Origin: Pseudomonas bubulae
Lineage (GTDB): Bacteria; Pseudomonadota; Gammaproteobacteria; Pseudomonadales; Pseudomonadaceae
Assembly: GCF_037023725.1 (NCBI RefSeq)
Contig: NZ_CP146077.1
Span: 1,091,001 to 1,155,000 of the forward strand
DNA length: 64,000 bases
Direction of reading: 5' to 3'
Part shown: positions 9,406 through 18,510 of the stretch, one piece after another
Position numbering within the stretch: position 1 is the first letter of the stretch
Layout: each line of letters begins with the position of its first letter
The notes under the pieces: model-generated
The model's input: the letters and a program-made list of their open reading frames with translations, nothing else
Databases searched by the model: none
What the model was told of the DNA's origin: nothing
Program-made: the position numbers and the translations under genes

Positions 9406-10569
9406 ATGACCGTGTTGAAGATGACCGACCTCGATCTGCAAGGTAAACGCGTACTGATCCGCGAAGACCTCAACGTCCCAGTCAAGGACGGTGTAGTCAC
9501 CAGCGATGCGCGTATCCTCGCTTCGCTGCCGACCATCAAGCTGGCGTTGGAAAAAGGCGCGGCGGTTATGGTCTGCTCGCACCTGGGACGTCCGACTGAA
9601 GGCGAGTTCTCGGCTGAAAACAGCCTCAAGCCTGTAGCCGAGTACCTGAGCAAGGCCCTGGGCCGTGAAGTGCCGCTGGTCAGCGATTACCTCAATGGTG
9701 TCGACGTCAAAGCCGGCGACATCGTGCTGTTCGAGAACGTGCGCTTCAACAAGGGCGAAAAGAAAAACGCCGACGAACTGGCCAAGCAATACGCCGCCCT
9801 GTGCGACGTGTTTGTGATGGACGCTTTCGGCACCGCTCACCGCGCCGAAGGTTCGACCCACGGCGTGGCCAAGTTTGCCAAGGTTGCTGCGGCAGGCCCT
9901 CTGCTGGCTGCTGAACTGGAAGCACTGGGCAAGGCCCTGGGCGCCCCGGCCAAGCCAATGGCGGCCATTGTTGCCGGCTCCAAGGTGTCGACCAAGCTTG
10001 AAGTGCTCAACAGCCTGAGCCAGATCTGCGATCTGCTGATCGTGGGTGGCGGTATCGCCAACACTTTCCTGGCCGCTGCCGGTCACCCGGTGGGCAAGTC
10101 GCTGTACGAGCCCGACCTGCTGGAAACTGCCCGCGCCATCGCTGCCAAGGTCAACGTGCCCCTGCCTACCGACGTAGTCGTGGCCAAAGAATTCGCTGAA
10201 AGTGCCGCTGCCACCGTCAAGCTGATTGCCGACGTGGCTGCTGACGACATGATCCTGGATATCGGCCCGCAAACTGCTGCGCATTTCGCCGAGCTGCTCA
10301 AGTCTTCGAAGACTATCCTGTGGAACGGTCCGGTTGGCGTGTTCGAGTTCGACCAGTTCGGCAACGGCACCAAGGTTCTGGCCCGGGCCATTGCCGACAG
10401 CGCAGCGTTCTCGATTGCGGGTGGCGGCGACACTCTGGCGGCGATCGACAAATACGGCATTGCTGATCAAATCTCCTACATCTCCACCGGCGGTGGTGCA
10501 TTCCTGGAGTTCGTCGAAGGCAAGGTACTGCCTGCCGTTGAAATCCTGGAAAGCCGCGCCAAAGCCTGA
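9406..10569 (+). CDS. pgk: Phosphoglycerate kinase
   Basis: Reversible phosphate transfer between 1,3-bisphosphoglycerate and ADP. The 387-residue product matches bacterial Pgk. The substrate loop DLNVP follows the first strand ([12 protein letters not shown]), SHLGRP is at about residue 62, and the C-terminal nucleotide-side motif [10 protein letters not shown] lies near residue 343. The ATG at 9406 is supported by AGGA 11 nt upstream; 26 bp separate it from epd, indicating cotranscription. Confidence 0.98.
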   Translation: MTVLKMTDLDLQGKRVLIREDLNVPVKDGVVTSDARILASLPTIKLALEKGAAVMVCSHLGRPTEGEFSAENSLKPVAEYLSKALGREVPLVSDYLNGVDVKAGDIVLFENVRFNKGEKKNADELAKQYAALCDVFVMDAFGTAHRAEGSTHGVAKFAKVAAAGPLLAAELEALGKALGAPAKPMAAIVAGSKVSTKLEVLNSLSQICDLLIVGGGIANTFLAAAGHPVGKSLYEPDLLETARAIAAKVNVPLPTDVVVAKEFAESAAATVKLIADVAADDMILDIGPQTAAHFAELLKSSKTILWNGPVGVFEFDQFGNGTKVLARAIADSAAFSIAGGGDTLAAIDKYGIADQISYISTGGGAFLEFVEGKVLPAVEILESRAKA

Positions 10570-10601
10570 AGGTGTTTCAGGCCCTGAAAGGAAGCATGGA
10601 C

Positions 10602-10820
10602 ATGGTCAAGTTGTTACCGCTGTTGATGATCGCGGGCTTTTTGGCCGGTTGCGCCGGCTCGAGCGAGTCGGTGCCCGAGGCTGCAACCCCTGAAGAGAGT
10701 GGTTGTTACCAGGCTGACTGGCAGGCGCAAAGCGTGCCGCTGGTCAATAAACGCTCAGGGCCCGAGGCGCTGGAAAAATACGAGTCGCCCAAGCCTTCAC
10801 AAGAGCGCGGGTGCCCATGA
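10602..10820 (+). CDS. Small lipoprotein of unknown function
   Basis: A predicted 72-residue lipoprotein: a hydrophobic signal ending in the lipobox FLAGC, then a short acidic, proline-containing tail with a single later Cys pair region. The ATG at 10602 is preferred because AAAGGA lies 9 nt upstream; ATG 10596 would be too close to it. It lies 32 bp after pgk and 174 bp before fba on the same strand, so it probably belongs to the same transcription unit. I recognise no family. Confidence 0.6.
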   Translation: MVKLLPLLMIAGFLAGCAGSSESVPEAATPEESGCYQADWQAQSVPLVNKRSGPEALEKYESPKPSQERGCP

Positions 10821-10826
10821 TTTGAA

Positions 10827-10851
10827 ATGCGGCCCACCCAATGGGCCGCAT
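10827..10851. other. Hairpin between the small lipoprotein gene and fba
   Basis: A perfect 10-bp stem (ATGCGGCCCA with its complement, 5-nt loop) starts 7 bp after the stop. There is no T-run, so it is more likely an RNA-stabilising or attenuating hairpin than a full terminator. A second, weaker stem (TAGCTGAA, 10857-10882) follows. Confidence 0.5.
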
Positions 10852-10994
10852 AGCTATAGCTGAAGCTGTAACGTTTCAGCTAAATCGCATTGGCCATATC
10901 GGGGCAAACCCCCGATCTGCAATAACTTGAATAGCAGCCGCCGCTACGGCAGGCTTGCACGATTAACGACCCTTGTCCGGGAGAGACACACACA

Positions 10995-12059
10995 ATGGCA
11001 CTTATCAGCATGCGCCAGATGTTGGACCACGCCGCCGAATTCGGCTACGGCGTTCCAGCCTTCAACGTAAACAACCTTGAGCAGATGCGCGCCATTATGG
11101 AAGCCGCTGACAAGACCGACTCCCCGGTGATCGTTCAGGCCTCGGCCGGTGCGCGCAAGTACGCGGGTGCTCCTTTCCTGCGTCACCTGATCCTGGCTGC
11201 AATCGAAGAATTTCCGCATATCCCGGTGTGCATGCACCAGGACCACGGCACCAGCCCTGACGTGTGCCAGCGCTCGATCCAGCTGGGCTTCAGCTCGGTG
11301 ATGATGGACGGCTCGCTGGGTGAAGACGGCAAGACCCCGACCGACTACGACTACAACGTTCGCGTGACTCAGCAAACCGTTGCCCTGGCGCACGCTTGCG
11401 GCGTATCGGTTGAAGGCGAGCTGGGCTGCCTGGGTTCGCTGGAAACCGGTATGGCTGGCGAAGAAGACGGCATCGGTGCAGAAGGCGTTCTGGATCACAG
11501 CCAGATGCTGACCGACCCGGAAGAAGCGGCTGACTTCGTCAAGCGCACCCAGGTAGATGCCCTGGCAATTGCCATCGGTACTTCCCACGGCGCTTACAAG
11601 TTCACCAAGCCACCGACTGGCGACGTACTGGCAATCGACCGTATCAAAGAGATCCACAAGCGCATTCCGAACACTCACCTGGTGATGCACGGTTCGTCCT
11701 CTGTTCCACAAGAGTGGCTGGCGATCATCAACGAGTTCGGCGGCGACATCAAAGAAACCTACGGTGTGCCGGTAGAAGAAATCGTTGAAGGCATCAAGCA
11801 CGGCGTGCGCAAGGTCAACATCGACACCGACCTGCGTCTGGCATCGACTGGCGCGATGCGTCGCCTGATGGCAACCAACCCGAGCGAGTTTGACCCGCGC
11901 AAGTTCTTCGGCGCCACTGTAACGGCCATGCGTGACGTGTGTATTGCCCGTTACGAAGCCTTCGGTACTGCCGGTAATGCTTCGAAGATCAAGCCGATCT
12001 CCCTCGAAGCCATGTACCAGCGTTACCTCAAAGGTGAGCTGAACGCCAAGGTCAACTAA
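10995..12059 (+). CDS. fba: Class II fructose-1,6-bisphosphate aldolase
   Basis: Zinc-dependent aldolase joining or splitting fructose-1,6-bisphosphate. The 354-residue protein has the class II motifs [10 protein letters not shown] (about residues 80-89, zinc His and catalytic Asp), the second zinc segment EGELGCLGS (about 140), and the phosphate-binding GTSHGAYKF (about 195). This long form with the [12 protein letters not shown] insertion is the Calvin-cycle-type subgroup common in Pseudomonas. A 174-bp leader with two hairpins separates it from the lipoprotein gene, so it may have its own promoter; a terminator follows. Confidence 0.97.
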   Translation: MALISMRQMLDHAAEFGYGVPAFNVNNLEQMRAIMEAADKTDSPVIVQASAGARKYAGAPFLRHLILAAIEEFPHIPVCMHQDHGTSPDVCQRSIQLGFSSVMMDGSLGEDGKTPTDYDYNVRVTQQTVALAHACGVSVEGELGCLGSLETGMAGEEDGIGAEGVLDHSQMLTDPEEAADFVKRTQVDALAIAIGTSHGAYKFTKPPTGDVLAIDRIKEIHKRIPNTHLVMHGSSSVPQEWLAIINEFGGDIKETYGVPVEEIVEGIKHGVRKVNIDTDLRLASTGAMRRLMATNPSEFDPRKFFGATVTAMRDVCIARYEAFGTAGNASKIKPISLEAMYQRYLKGELNAKVN

Positions 12060-12073
12060 GACCGGCGCGTACT

Positions 12074-12102
12074 AAAAAGCCCGCAGCGATGCGGGCTTTT
12101 TT
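12074..12102 (+). terminator. Rho-independent terminator of fba
   Basis: The stem AAAAAGCCCGC pairs with GCGGGCTTTTT around a 6-nt loop and ends in a run of T, 14 bp after the fba stop. Confidence 0.9.
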
Positions 12103-12120
12103 GTGGGTGTCAGTTGCAGC

Positions 12121-12152
12121 CCTCTCCCTCCGGGAGAGGGCTAGGGTGAGGG
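12121..12152. repeat. Second intergenic repeat family (CTCTCCC/GGGAGAG)
   Basis: CCTCTCCCTC and its inverse are followed by CTAGGGTGAGGG. It abuts the stop codon of the small membrane protein gene. A related, degenerate pair is at 28633-28730. Confidence 0.6.
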
Positions 12153-12326
12153 TCACTTGAGCAACCCGCGCACACTGATCCACACAGGAATACCCAAGCC
12201 AATCCAGCTCAATACATCCCACGCCTCGTCACCCAATAGCGCACTGAACAAGCCCATCACGCTGACCAGGCCAATCGCCAGCGGGATGGAAAACACTTTC
12301 CAGAAGTTCGACTGACGGGGCCTCAT
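12153..12326 (-). CDS. Small two-helix membrane protein of the iron-uptake locus
   Basis: A 57-residue peptide with two hydrophobic helices (VFSIPLAIGLVSVMGLFSALL and LSWIGLGIPVWISV) around a short acidic loop (GDEAWD). Its ATG overlaps the stop of the PepSY gene in ATGA, so it should be translated by coupling. Short proteins of this kind often follow PepSY proteins in siderophore loci, but I know no assigned function. A longer upstream frame is excluded because it would run deep into the PepSY gene. Confidence 0.7.
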   Translation of the reverse strand: MRPRQSNFWKVFSIPLAIGLVSVMGLFSALLGDEAWDVLSWIGLGIPVWISVRGLLK

Positions 12327-13435
12327 CGTGCGCTCTCCCTGGCCGCTCGGCGGCGCACCCACCACAGGTAGAGTCCGCTGCCGAGCACCACAATGGTCAG
12401 CACGTCGAGAGCCGCCCAGAGAATTTTCATCGGCATGCCGCCGTAATCGCCGAAGTGCAGCGGTTGCGACATGCCCATAGCGTCCATGTACCACGGGCGC
12501 CCGGCCACTGCGGTGACCTCCAGGGTACTGGCATCGATCAATACCGGGGTCAGCAGGTGAGAAGTCAGGTGCGTGCTGCCTTTCATAAAGACCGCGTAAT
12601 GGTGCTCGCTGGAGAACCGTGTACCGGGGAAGGCGATAAAGTCCGGGCGCATGCCGGGCGCGGCTTTGGCTGCGATCTCCAGCAACTGGCTGGCCGGGGC
12701 AAGACGGGTCAGTGGCGGAGCATCGCGGTAGGGTTCGATCATGGCGCTGAGGCTGTCATTGCGCCATGCGGCAATGATCAGGTCAGCACAGGCACTGATA
12801 ACGCCGGTCACCCCTACCACCAGGGCCCAGGTCAGGGTCACGGCGCCAATCAGGTTGTGCAGGTCGAGCCAGCGCAGGCGTTTGGATTTGTCGGTGCGCA
12901 CGGTAGCGAATTCATGGCGGCGCATAAAAGGCAGGTACAGCACTGTGCCGGAGATGATGGCCAATACAAACAGCAGGCCCATAAAGGCCAGTAGCAGCTT
13001 GCCGGGCAGCCCGGCGAACATGTCCACATGCAGGCGCAGCATGACCATCATGAGTCCGCCATTGGCTGACGGCACCTCTATGGCTTCGCCCGTGCGCGCA
13101 TCGAGCATAAAGGTGTGGGAGGAATTGGGTTCGGTGCCGGCGGTGGGTGCCATGATGGTCAGGACGGCATTGGGTTCGTCTTCGTCCCAGCCGAAATACT
13201 GCATGACCTCGCCCGGGCGATGAGCTTCGGCGGCGCGCACCAGTTGTTGCAGGTCGAGGGTTGGGGTATCGGCAGGCAGGGTTTTGACCTGCGGCGCATC
13301 GCCTAGCAGATGGTCGATTTCATGATGAAAAATCAACGGCAGGCCGGTCAGTGCCAGCATCAGCAAGAACGCAGTGCAAATCAGGCTGGTCCAGGTGTGG
13401 ATAAAGGACCAGCGGCGGATGGTTTTGCTTTTCAT
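12323..13435 (-). CDS. PepSY-associated transmembrane protein, ferrisiderophore locus
   Basis: A 370-residue inner-membrane protein with a first helix right after the basic N-terminus (SLICTAFLLMLALTGLPLIF), a PepSY-type periplasmic region, and later helices near residues 140-165, 190-215 and 335-355. Conserved His residues near the membrane segments (HTW, HHE, HLH) could bind haem or iron. Proteins of this family sit beside TonB receptors and are thought to reduce ferric siderophores. The ATG at 13435 has AGGA 9 nt upstream. It follows the receptor gene and overlaps the small membrane gene by 4 nt. Confidence 0.82.
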   Translation of the reverse strand: MKSKTIRRWSFIHTWTSLICTAFLLMLALTGLPLIFHHEIDHLLGDAPQVKTLPADTPTLDLQQLVRAAEAHRPGEVMQYFGWDEDEPNAVLTIMAPTAGTEPNSSHTFMLDARTGEAIEVPSANGGLMMVMLRLHVDMFAGLPGKLLLAFMGLLFVLAIISGTVLYLPFMRRHEFATVRTDKSKRLRWLDLHNLIGAVTLTWALVVGVTGVISACADLIIAAWRNDSLSAMIEPYRDAPPLTRLAPASQLLEIAAKAAPGMRPDFIAFPGTRFSSEHHYAVFMKGSTHLTSHLLTPVLIDASTLEVTAVAGRPWYMDAMGMSQPLHFGDYGGMPMKILWAALDVLTIVVLGSGLYLWWVRRRAARESAR

Positions 13436-13460
13436 GAAAATCCTGAATGCGTAAACCCCC

Positions 13461-13546
13461 TGTGGGAGCGGGCTTGCTCGCGATGGCATCAACTCGTTTT
13501 TGCAGTTGCACCGAGTTGTCTGCATCGCGGGCAAGCCCGCTCCCAC
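13461..13546. repeat. REP palindrome pair inside the iron locus
   Basis: Two inverted cores lying between the receptor and PepSY genes, both leftward. It may stabilise the 3' end of the receptor message and so separate its level from that of the PepSY gene. Confidence 0.8.
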
Positions 13547-13575
13547 AGGGGGAAGGTGGTGCAGCCCTTAGCGGG

Positions 13576-16011
13576 TTACCACTTGTAGTTGACGCTGGCC
13601 ATGACGTTACGCCGGTCGCCGTAGTAGCAATAGAAACCGTCGCAGGTCGACAGGTATTCCTTGTCGAATACGTTGTTGGCGTTCACAGAAACCGTGGCGC
13701 CCTTGAGCGTTTTGCTGACCTTGCCCAAGTCGTAATGCACCGCGGCGTCGTAGACGGTATAAGCGTCGGTGTGGCCATAAGAAGCGTCGGGCACATAAGC
13801 CATGCTGCCGATTGCGATGTTGTCGGTCTCACCAATGTAGCGGGCACCAAAGCCGACGCCGAAGCCATCCAGCGCGCCTTTGTGCCAGGTGTAGTCAGCC
13901 CAGATCGAGGCTTGATGTTCAGGCGTCAGGGGCAGTGGACGGTTCTTGTCCAGCGGGTCGGAGACCTTGGTCATCTTGGTGTTGGCATAGGTGTAGGCAG
14001 CGGTCAGTTTAAGGTTCTCGTTGACGTTACCCACGGCCTCCAGCTCCACGCCGCGCACGTTGGCTTCACCCAGTGGCCGGCTTACACCCAGGGTGTCGCT
14101 GAGCACGATGTTTTTACGGGTCAGGTCATACACGGCAGCGGTGAACAGCATCTCGGTGCCGGGTGGCTGGTACTTGAGGCCCACTTCGTATTGCTTGCCA
14201 GTACCGGGCTTGAACGCCTTGCCGCCAAAACCACCCGGCTCGGCCTGGAACGATTCGGCATAGGACACATAAGGCGTGAAGCCGGAATCGAACACATAGC
14301 TCAGCGCGGCATTGCCGGTGAAGGCGCTGTCGTCACGTTTGTCGCGCGCATTGTTCTCGTTGTAGAACGTGGTGTCGGTGTGCAGCCAGTCCTGGCGTCC
14401 GCCCAAGGTCAAACGCCAGTTATCCAGCGCCATCTGGTCTTGCAGGTAGAGGCCTGTGTCACGGGTTTTCTGGTTGTAGTCGTTGTAAGCGGTGTATTTG
14501 ACGTTGCTGAAATCCTGCCCGTAGATCGGGTTGATGATGTTGCTGGCCGGGGCTGCGCCGTATTGCCACTTGTAGTTGGTATTGACGCGTTGGTGATCGA
14601 GGCCGATCAGTACCGTGTGCTTGAGGGCGCCCGTATTGAAGTCTGCCTGGAAGTTGTTATCCACGGCGAACTGGCTGATGTCTTCGTTCACGATATTGGC
14701 GCCGCGCTGCACGGTACCGTCGTCGGCAACGGAGCCGTAGTAACCGCCTGCAGTGATGCCCTGAAATGACAGGTCGCTTTTGGTGTAGCGCAAGTTCTGA
14801 CGGAACTGCCACACATCGTCAAAGCGGTGTTCGAAGGCGTAGCCGAGTGCGTAGTAGGTCTTGTCGTAGAACTCCCACTTCGGATCACCCAGGTTCTCGT
14901 GATACTTCACACTGCCCGCCGGTGAGTCAACCTTAGTGCCCTGGATCGGCAAGAACTGACTTGTGATACCGGTGTCGTCACGATTGAACTGGCTGAGGAA
15001 CGTCAGTTTGGTGTCCGGGTCGATGTTCCAGGTCAGACTGGGCGCGAGGTTATAGCGCTTGTCTTCGTTGTGATCGATGGCGGTGTTGCTGTCGCGTACC
15101 AGGCCGCTGATACGGTACAAAAAGCGGCCTTCATCATCGATCGGGGCAGTGCTGTCGAAGCTGATCTGCTTGCGCTGGTAGCTGCCGACCTGGACCTGCA
15201 CTTCATGGCTGGGGGTGTCCTGCGGGCGACGGCTGACCATGTCCAGCAAACCCCCGGCAGGTGTCTGGCCGTAGACCGATGACGCTGGGCCACGCAGCAG
15301 GGCTACGCGCTCCAGGTCCCAGGTTTCCAGCTTGGGCATGGTGTAGGAGCCCTTGGGCAGCGGTAGGCCGTCGAGAAACTGGGTGGGTTCGAAGCCGCGT
15401 ACCTTCAGCCACTCCGAGCGGCTGTCGCTGCCATAGCTGCTGGCCGTAACGCCGGGCATGTAACGTACTGCATCATCCAGGTTCTGCACCGCCCGGTCCT
15501 GCATTTGGCTACGGGTGGCCACGGAGATGGAGCGCGGGGCTTCAGCCAAAGAGGTATCGGTTTTGGTACCCGACGCCGTGCGCTGGGCGAGGTAGCCGTC
15601 CACCGGGCCCCAGGCGCTTTCGTAGCTGCCCTGGGCGGAGATGGTCGTTGCTCCTAGAGCCAATGCGCCCTGGGGAATCTCGATCAGAGTAAAGCTGCCA
15701 GCCGAGCCGGGCACCAGCTGCAAACCGCTCCCCTGCAACGCCTCACGCAACGCAGTCGTGGCTTCAAATGTGCCGTTGACCGGCGCCGAGGTTTTGCCTG
15801 CCAGCAAGGACGAGTCGATGGCCAGGGTGATGTCAGCCTGGCTGGCGATCTGGTTCAGGGTGGCCGCCAATGGGCCGGCGGGCAAGTTGTAGCTGCGCGC
15901 AGAGGATGCCTGTTCGGCGGCAATCAGCGTGGTGCTGGCCAGCGGAGCGCCAAGGGCAATGGCAACAGCCAGCAGGCTGGGGCGCAAAAACGTGTCGAGG
16001 GTGCGGGACAT
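13576..16011 (-). CDS. TonB-dependent siderophore receptor with STN signalling domain (transducer)
   Basis: An 811-residue outer-membrane receptor. After a signal peptide (to about residue 32) comes an STN domain (residues ~38-95, SYNLPAGPLAATLNQIASQA), then the plug (about 150-265, RSISVATRSQMQDRAVQNLDD style) and a 22-strand barrel ending in an aromatic residue (NYKW). An STN domain means it can signal through FecR to the FecI sigma encoded upstream. The siderophore is unknown; the plug resembles hydroxamate receptors, a weak inference. Start 16011 is supported by AGGA 13 nt upstream. Confidence 0.93.
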   Translation of the reverse strand: MSRTLDTFLRPSLLAVAIALGAPLASTTLIAAEQASSARSYNLPAGPLAATLNQIASQADITLAIDSSLLAGKTSAPVNGTFEATTALREALQGSGLQLVPGSAGSFTLIEIPQGALALGATTISAQGSYESAWGPVDGYLAQRTASGTKTDTSLAEAPRSISVATRSQMQDRAVQNLDDAVRYMPGVTASSYGSDSRSEWLKVRGFEPTQFLDGLPLPKGSYTMPKLETWDLERVALLRGPASSVYGQTPAGGLLDMVSRRPQDTPSHEVQVQVGSYQRKQISFDSTAPIDDEGRFLYRISGLVRDSNTAIDHNEDKRYNLAPSLTWNIDPDTKLTFLSQFNRDDTGITSQFLPIQGTKVDSPAGSVKYHENLGDPKWEFYDKTYYALGYAFEHRFDDVWQFRQNLRYTKSDLSFQGITAGGYYGSVADDGTVQRGANIVNEDISQFAVDNNFQADFNTGALKHTVLIGLDHQRVNTNYKWQYGAAPASNIINPIYGQDFSNVKYTAYNDYNQKTRDTGLYLQDQMALDNWRLTLGGRQDWLHTDTTFYNENNARDKRDDSAFTGNAALSYVFDSGFTPYVSYAESFQAEPGGFGGKAFKPGTGKQYEVGLKYQPPGTEMLFTAAVYDLTRKNIVLSDTLGVSRPLGEANVRGVELEAVGNVNENLKLTAAYTYANTKMTKVSDPLDKNRPLPLTPEHQASIWADYTWHKGALDGFGVGFGARYIGETDNIAIGSMAYVPDASYGHTDAYTVYDAAVHYDLGKVSKTLKGATVSVNANNVFDKEYLSTCDGFYCYYGDRRNVMASVNYKW

Positions 16012-16101
16012 TCGGCGGGTTCCTGAATGGAAATGTTTCTCAATGCCTATCTGCCGCACGAGATTTGAAAAGTGATAGGGCTTATTGAAAATAATTTAGA
16101 T

Positions 16102-17079
16102 TCAGTTCGCCGCAGGCCTGGCGCTGACAGTGATCCACCACGGGGTGCGCTGTTCTATTTGCACCGGCAAGGTCGGCAACAGGGCGTTGAGCGCCAGTTC
16201 GACGTTGTTCAGCGGGAAGCTGCCAGTGATGCGCAGGTCGGCCACTTCGGGGGCTACACCCAGGTGGCCACGGTGATAGCGGTTGAGTTCGCCAACCATG
16301 TCGCCCAGGCGCACGTTGTCCAGTACCAGCATGCCCCGTGTCCAGGCGTCGGCCCCGGGACTCACTGCATACATCTGGCCCAGACGGTCGCGGTGCATCA
16401 GCACTTGCTGCCCTTCGCTGTAGATGGTCTGTTCGACGCTATCTTCTGGATGGGCCTGGACACGCGATTGCAGCACGCTCAGGCGCGTGCCGTCGTCTTC
16501 GCGTTTGACCATGAACCGGGTGCCAAGGGCCAGCAAGCTGCCATCGCGGGTTTGTACGATAAACGGGCGAGGGTCGCCGTGGCCGGTTTCGACCATGATC
16601 TCGCCTTCTTGCAGGATGATGCGCCGGGTGCTGTTGTCAAAACGTACATCGACTGCACTGTGGGTATTGAGGTTGAGCAACGTGCCGTCGGCCAGGCGCA
16701 TCTGGCGCTGTTCACCGGTGGCAGTGCGCTGGTCGGCCATCCAGTAATCGATGGGCAAGTAGTTCTTGCCGGCAAACAGGGCCAGCCCGCACACCAGGGC
16801 GATACTCGCCAGGCCGCTGCCGATCTTGCGTGCCTGCTGCTGCACGCCATTGCGCGCATTGAGTAGAGCATTGCGTGCCGGGATGCCGGTATTGCTGAAG
16901 CGCTGGTCGAGCATGCCCAGTTGTAACCAGGCCCGGGCGTGTTCTTCGCTGGCGCTGTACCACTTGGCGAACTCGGCCTGTTCCACGGCGCTGCCGTTGC
17001 CGCAATCCAGGCACAGTTGCCAGGCGATGGCGGCGTCCAGCACCTGGGCCGAGACCGGTTTGGTATTGGCCTGGCTCAT
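16102..17079 (-). CDS. FecR-family anti-sigma factor / sigma regulator
   Basis: A 325-residue inner-membrane protein. A cytoplasmic N-terminal domain (AAIAWQLCLDCGNGSAVEQ, sigma-binding) with the typical Trp-rich FAKWYSASEEHARAW is followed by one membrane helix (about residues 95-112, SIALVCGLALFAG) and a periplasmic FecR domain (TATGEQRQMRLADGTLLNLN onward). It should hold the sigma factor until the transducer signals. The start codon overlaps the sigma stop in ATGA; a much longer upstream frame is only the shadow of the sigma gene. The receptor follows 90 bp downstream. Confidence 0.92.
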   Translation of the reverse strand: MSQANTKPVSAQVLDAAIAWQLCLDCGNGSAVEQAEFAKWYSASEEHARAWLQLGMLDQRFSNTGIPARNALLNARNGVQQQARKIGSGLASIALVCGLALFAGKNYLPIDYWMADQRTATGEQRQMRLADGTLLNLNTHSAVDVRFDNSTRRIILQEGEIMVETGHGDPRPFIVQTRDGSLLALGTRFMVKREDDGTRLSVLQSRVQAHPEDSVEQTIYSEGQQVLMHRDRLGQMYAVSPGADAWTRGMLVLDNVRLGDMVGELNRYHRGHLGVAPEVADLRITGSFPLNNVELALNALLPTLPVQIEQRTPWWITVSARPAAN

Positions 17080-17600
17080 GTTGGTTCGCCATACAGGGCG
17101 ATATAGCACTGGCGGATGCCCTGGGCCAGGTATTGGCGCACACGGGGCACCGACACGCCCAGGCGTTCGGCGATTTCGCCGTGGGTCATGCCGTCGAGCC
17201 GACTGTGCAGGAAGGCCGCACGCGACTTGCTCGACAGTTTGGCCAACATGCGGTCGATGGCTCGCAGGTCTTCGAGGATCAACTGCTGGGCCTCGGGCGA
17301 GGGGTGCTCGGCTTCGGGGATCAGCATCAACTCGTTGAGCCAGGCCTGCTCCAGGGCGGCGCGGCGAAAATAGTCGAACAGCAGGCCCTTGGCGATGGCC
17401 GCCAGAAAGGCCCGGGGTTCGCGCGGGGCTTGCAGTTCGGTACGGCCAAGCAGGCGTACAAAAGTGTCCTGGCTGAGGTCCTCTGCCCGCTGCGGGCAGG
17501 CCACGTTGCGCCGTAACCACGCCAGCAGCCAGCCGCGATGGTCGCGATAAAGCGCTCCAACCAGCTCACTGTGGGGGGTTTGGACTGACGACAAGAGCAT
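17076..17600 (-). CDS. FecI-like ECF sigma factor
   Basis: A 174-residue ECF sigma. Region 2 is at the N-terminus (LYRDHRGWLLAWLRRNV ... AEDLSQDTFVRLL) and region 4 near the C-terminus (HGEIAERLGVSVPRVRQYLAQ), the helix-turn-helix for the -35 element. It heads the order sigma, anti-sigma, receptor, PepSY, small protein. ATG 17600 is used; a TTG at 17612 would add four residues and neither has a good Shine-Dalgarno. A probable Fur site lies about 25 bp upstream, so iron starvation should induce it. Confidence 0.92.
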   Translation of the reverse strand: MLLSSVQTPHSELVGALYRDHRGWLLAWLRRNVACPQRAEDLSQDTFVRLLGRTELQAPREPRAFLAAIAKGLLFDYFRRAALEQAWLNELMLIPEAEHPSPEAQQLILEDLRAIDRMLAKLSSKSRAAFLHSRLDGMTHGEIAERLGVSVPRVRQYLAQGIRQCYIALYGEPT

Positions 17601-17624
17601 CACCGACTGCAAGTTTTAACTAAC

Positions 17625-17637
17625 GATAATTATTCGC
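17625..17637 (-). promoter_or_regulatory. Possible Fur box upstream of the sigma gene
   Basis: On the minus strand the 13 bp GCGAATAATTATC match 10 positions of a GATAAT-N-ATTATC core. The position just before a FecI-type gene fits iron control by Fur. The outer hexamers of the 19-bp consensus are poorly matched. Confidence 0.45.
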
Positions 17638-17710
17638 GATTGTGGCAGAGGGAGTGATCCTACGCAATTGACGCTCATCGGATGACATATAAGCGGGGGA
17701 GGGTCGTTAT

Positions 17711-17796
17711 TGTGGGAGCGGGCTTGCACGCGATGGGATCGCCGCGTTTCGCCTGATGAGCCGCGTCGCATGAATCGCGAGCAAGACCCCTCCCAC
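17711..17796. repeat. REP palindrome pair
   Basis: Two inverted cores, the right one slightly degenerate (GCAAGACCCCTCCCACA), immediately after the exonuclease stop codon and upstream of the sigma locus. Confidence 0.8.
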
Positions 17797-17799
17797 AGA

Positions 17800-18510
17800 T
17801 TAAAAGCCGTGAATCTGCTTGCGTCGCTGCCACTGGTTAAGCCGCTGTTGCAAGGCCAGGGGGCTGTCGATGCCCTGGACGCTGGCACGGCTGAACAGGA
17901 TCAGTGCCAGCTCGGCCGTGGCCAGCGCGTCTGCACTGGCGTTGTGACGGTCTTCAACCTGCAGGTTGAAGTGGTTGATCCAGTGATCAAGCCCTGCCTG
18001 GCGCGGGTTGAACTGCGGGCAGAGCATCGGTGCCAGTGCGGCCACATCCATAAACGGATGCTGCAACCGATAGCCCAGGCTGTCCTTGAGGGCTCGGGTG
18101 AGCATGTGCTGGTCAAATGGTGCATGGAAGGCCAGTACCGGGCTATCGCCGACAAAGTCCATGAAATCCAGCAGCGCATCCACCGGGTCGCTGCCGGCGG
18201 CAATGGCGGCAGGTCCCAGTTCATGCAGCAGCATGCTGGGGCTCAGGGGGTGGTCGGGGCGCAGCAGGGTGCGCTCAAAGGCCTGGCTCAAGTCAATGGC
18301 GCCGTCTTCAATCACTACTGCGCCAATCGACAACACTTGATCGCGGTTGAGATTAAGACCGCTGGTTTCCAGGTCTACCACCACCCAACGCTGACTGCGC
18401 AATGGCACATTGCTCAAGGCGGTGGCGGACGGCAATTGCAGCAGGCGTTGCTGTTGCTCAAGGCTTAGCAGCGGTTTTTTGCGGGGTAACAGCCAGGACA
18501 ACAGGCTCAT
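17800..18510 (-). CDS. DnaQ-like 3'-5' exonuclease (DEDDh)
   Basis: A 236-residue exonuclease-fold protein. Exo I is VVVDLETSGLN (Asp and Glu, about residues 44-54), Exo II is LAFHAPFDQHML (about 127-138) and Exo III is HNASADALATAEL (His and Asp, about 189-201), giving a complete DEDDh set. It is longer at the N-terminus than a bare domain (basic WLLPRKKPLLSLEQQQRLL). Its ATG overlaps the stop of the cNMP/CBS/DUF294 gene in ATGA, so the two are translationally coupled. The substrate is unknown; a role outside replication is likely since it lacks a clamp-binding tail. Confidence 0.88.
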   Translation of the reverse strand: MSLLSWLLPRKKPLLSLEQQQRLLQLPSATALSNVPLRSQRWVVVDLETSGLNLNRDQVLSIGAVVIEDGAIDLSQAFERTLLRPDHPLSPSMLLHELGPAAIAAGSDPVDALLDFMDFVGDSPVLAFHAPFDQHMLTRALKDSLGYRLQHPFMDVAALAPMLCPQFNPRQAGLDHWINHFNLQVEDRHNASADALATAELALILFSRASVQGIDSPLALQQRLNQWQRRKQIHGF

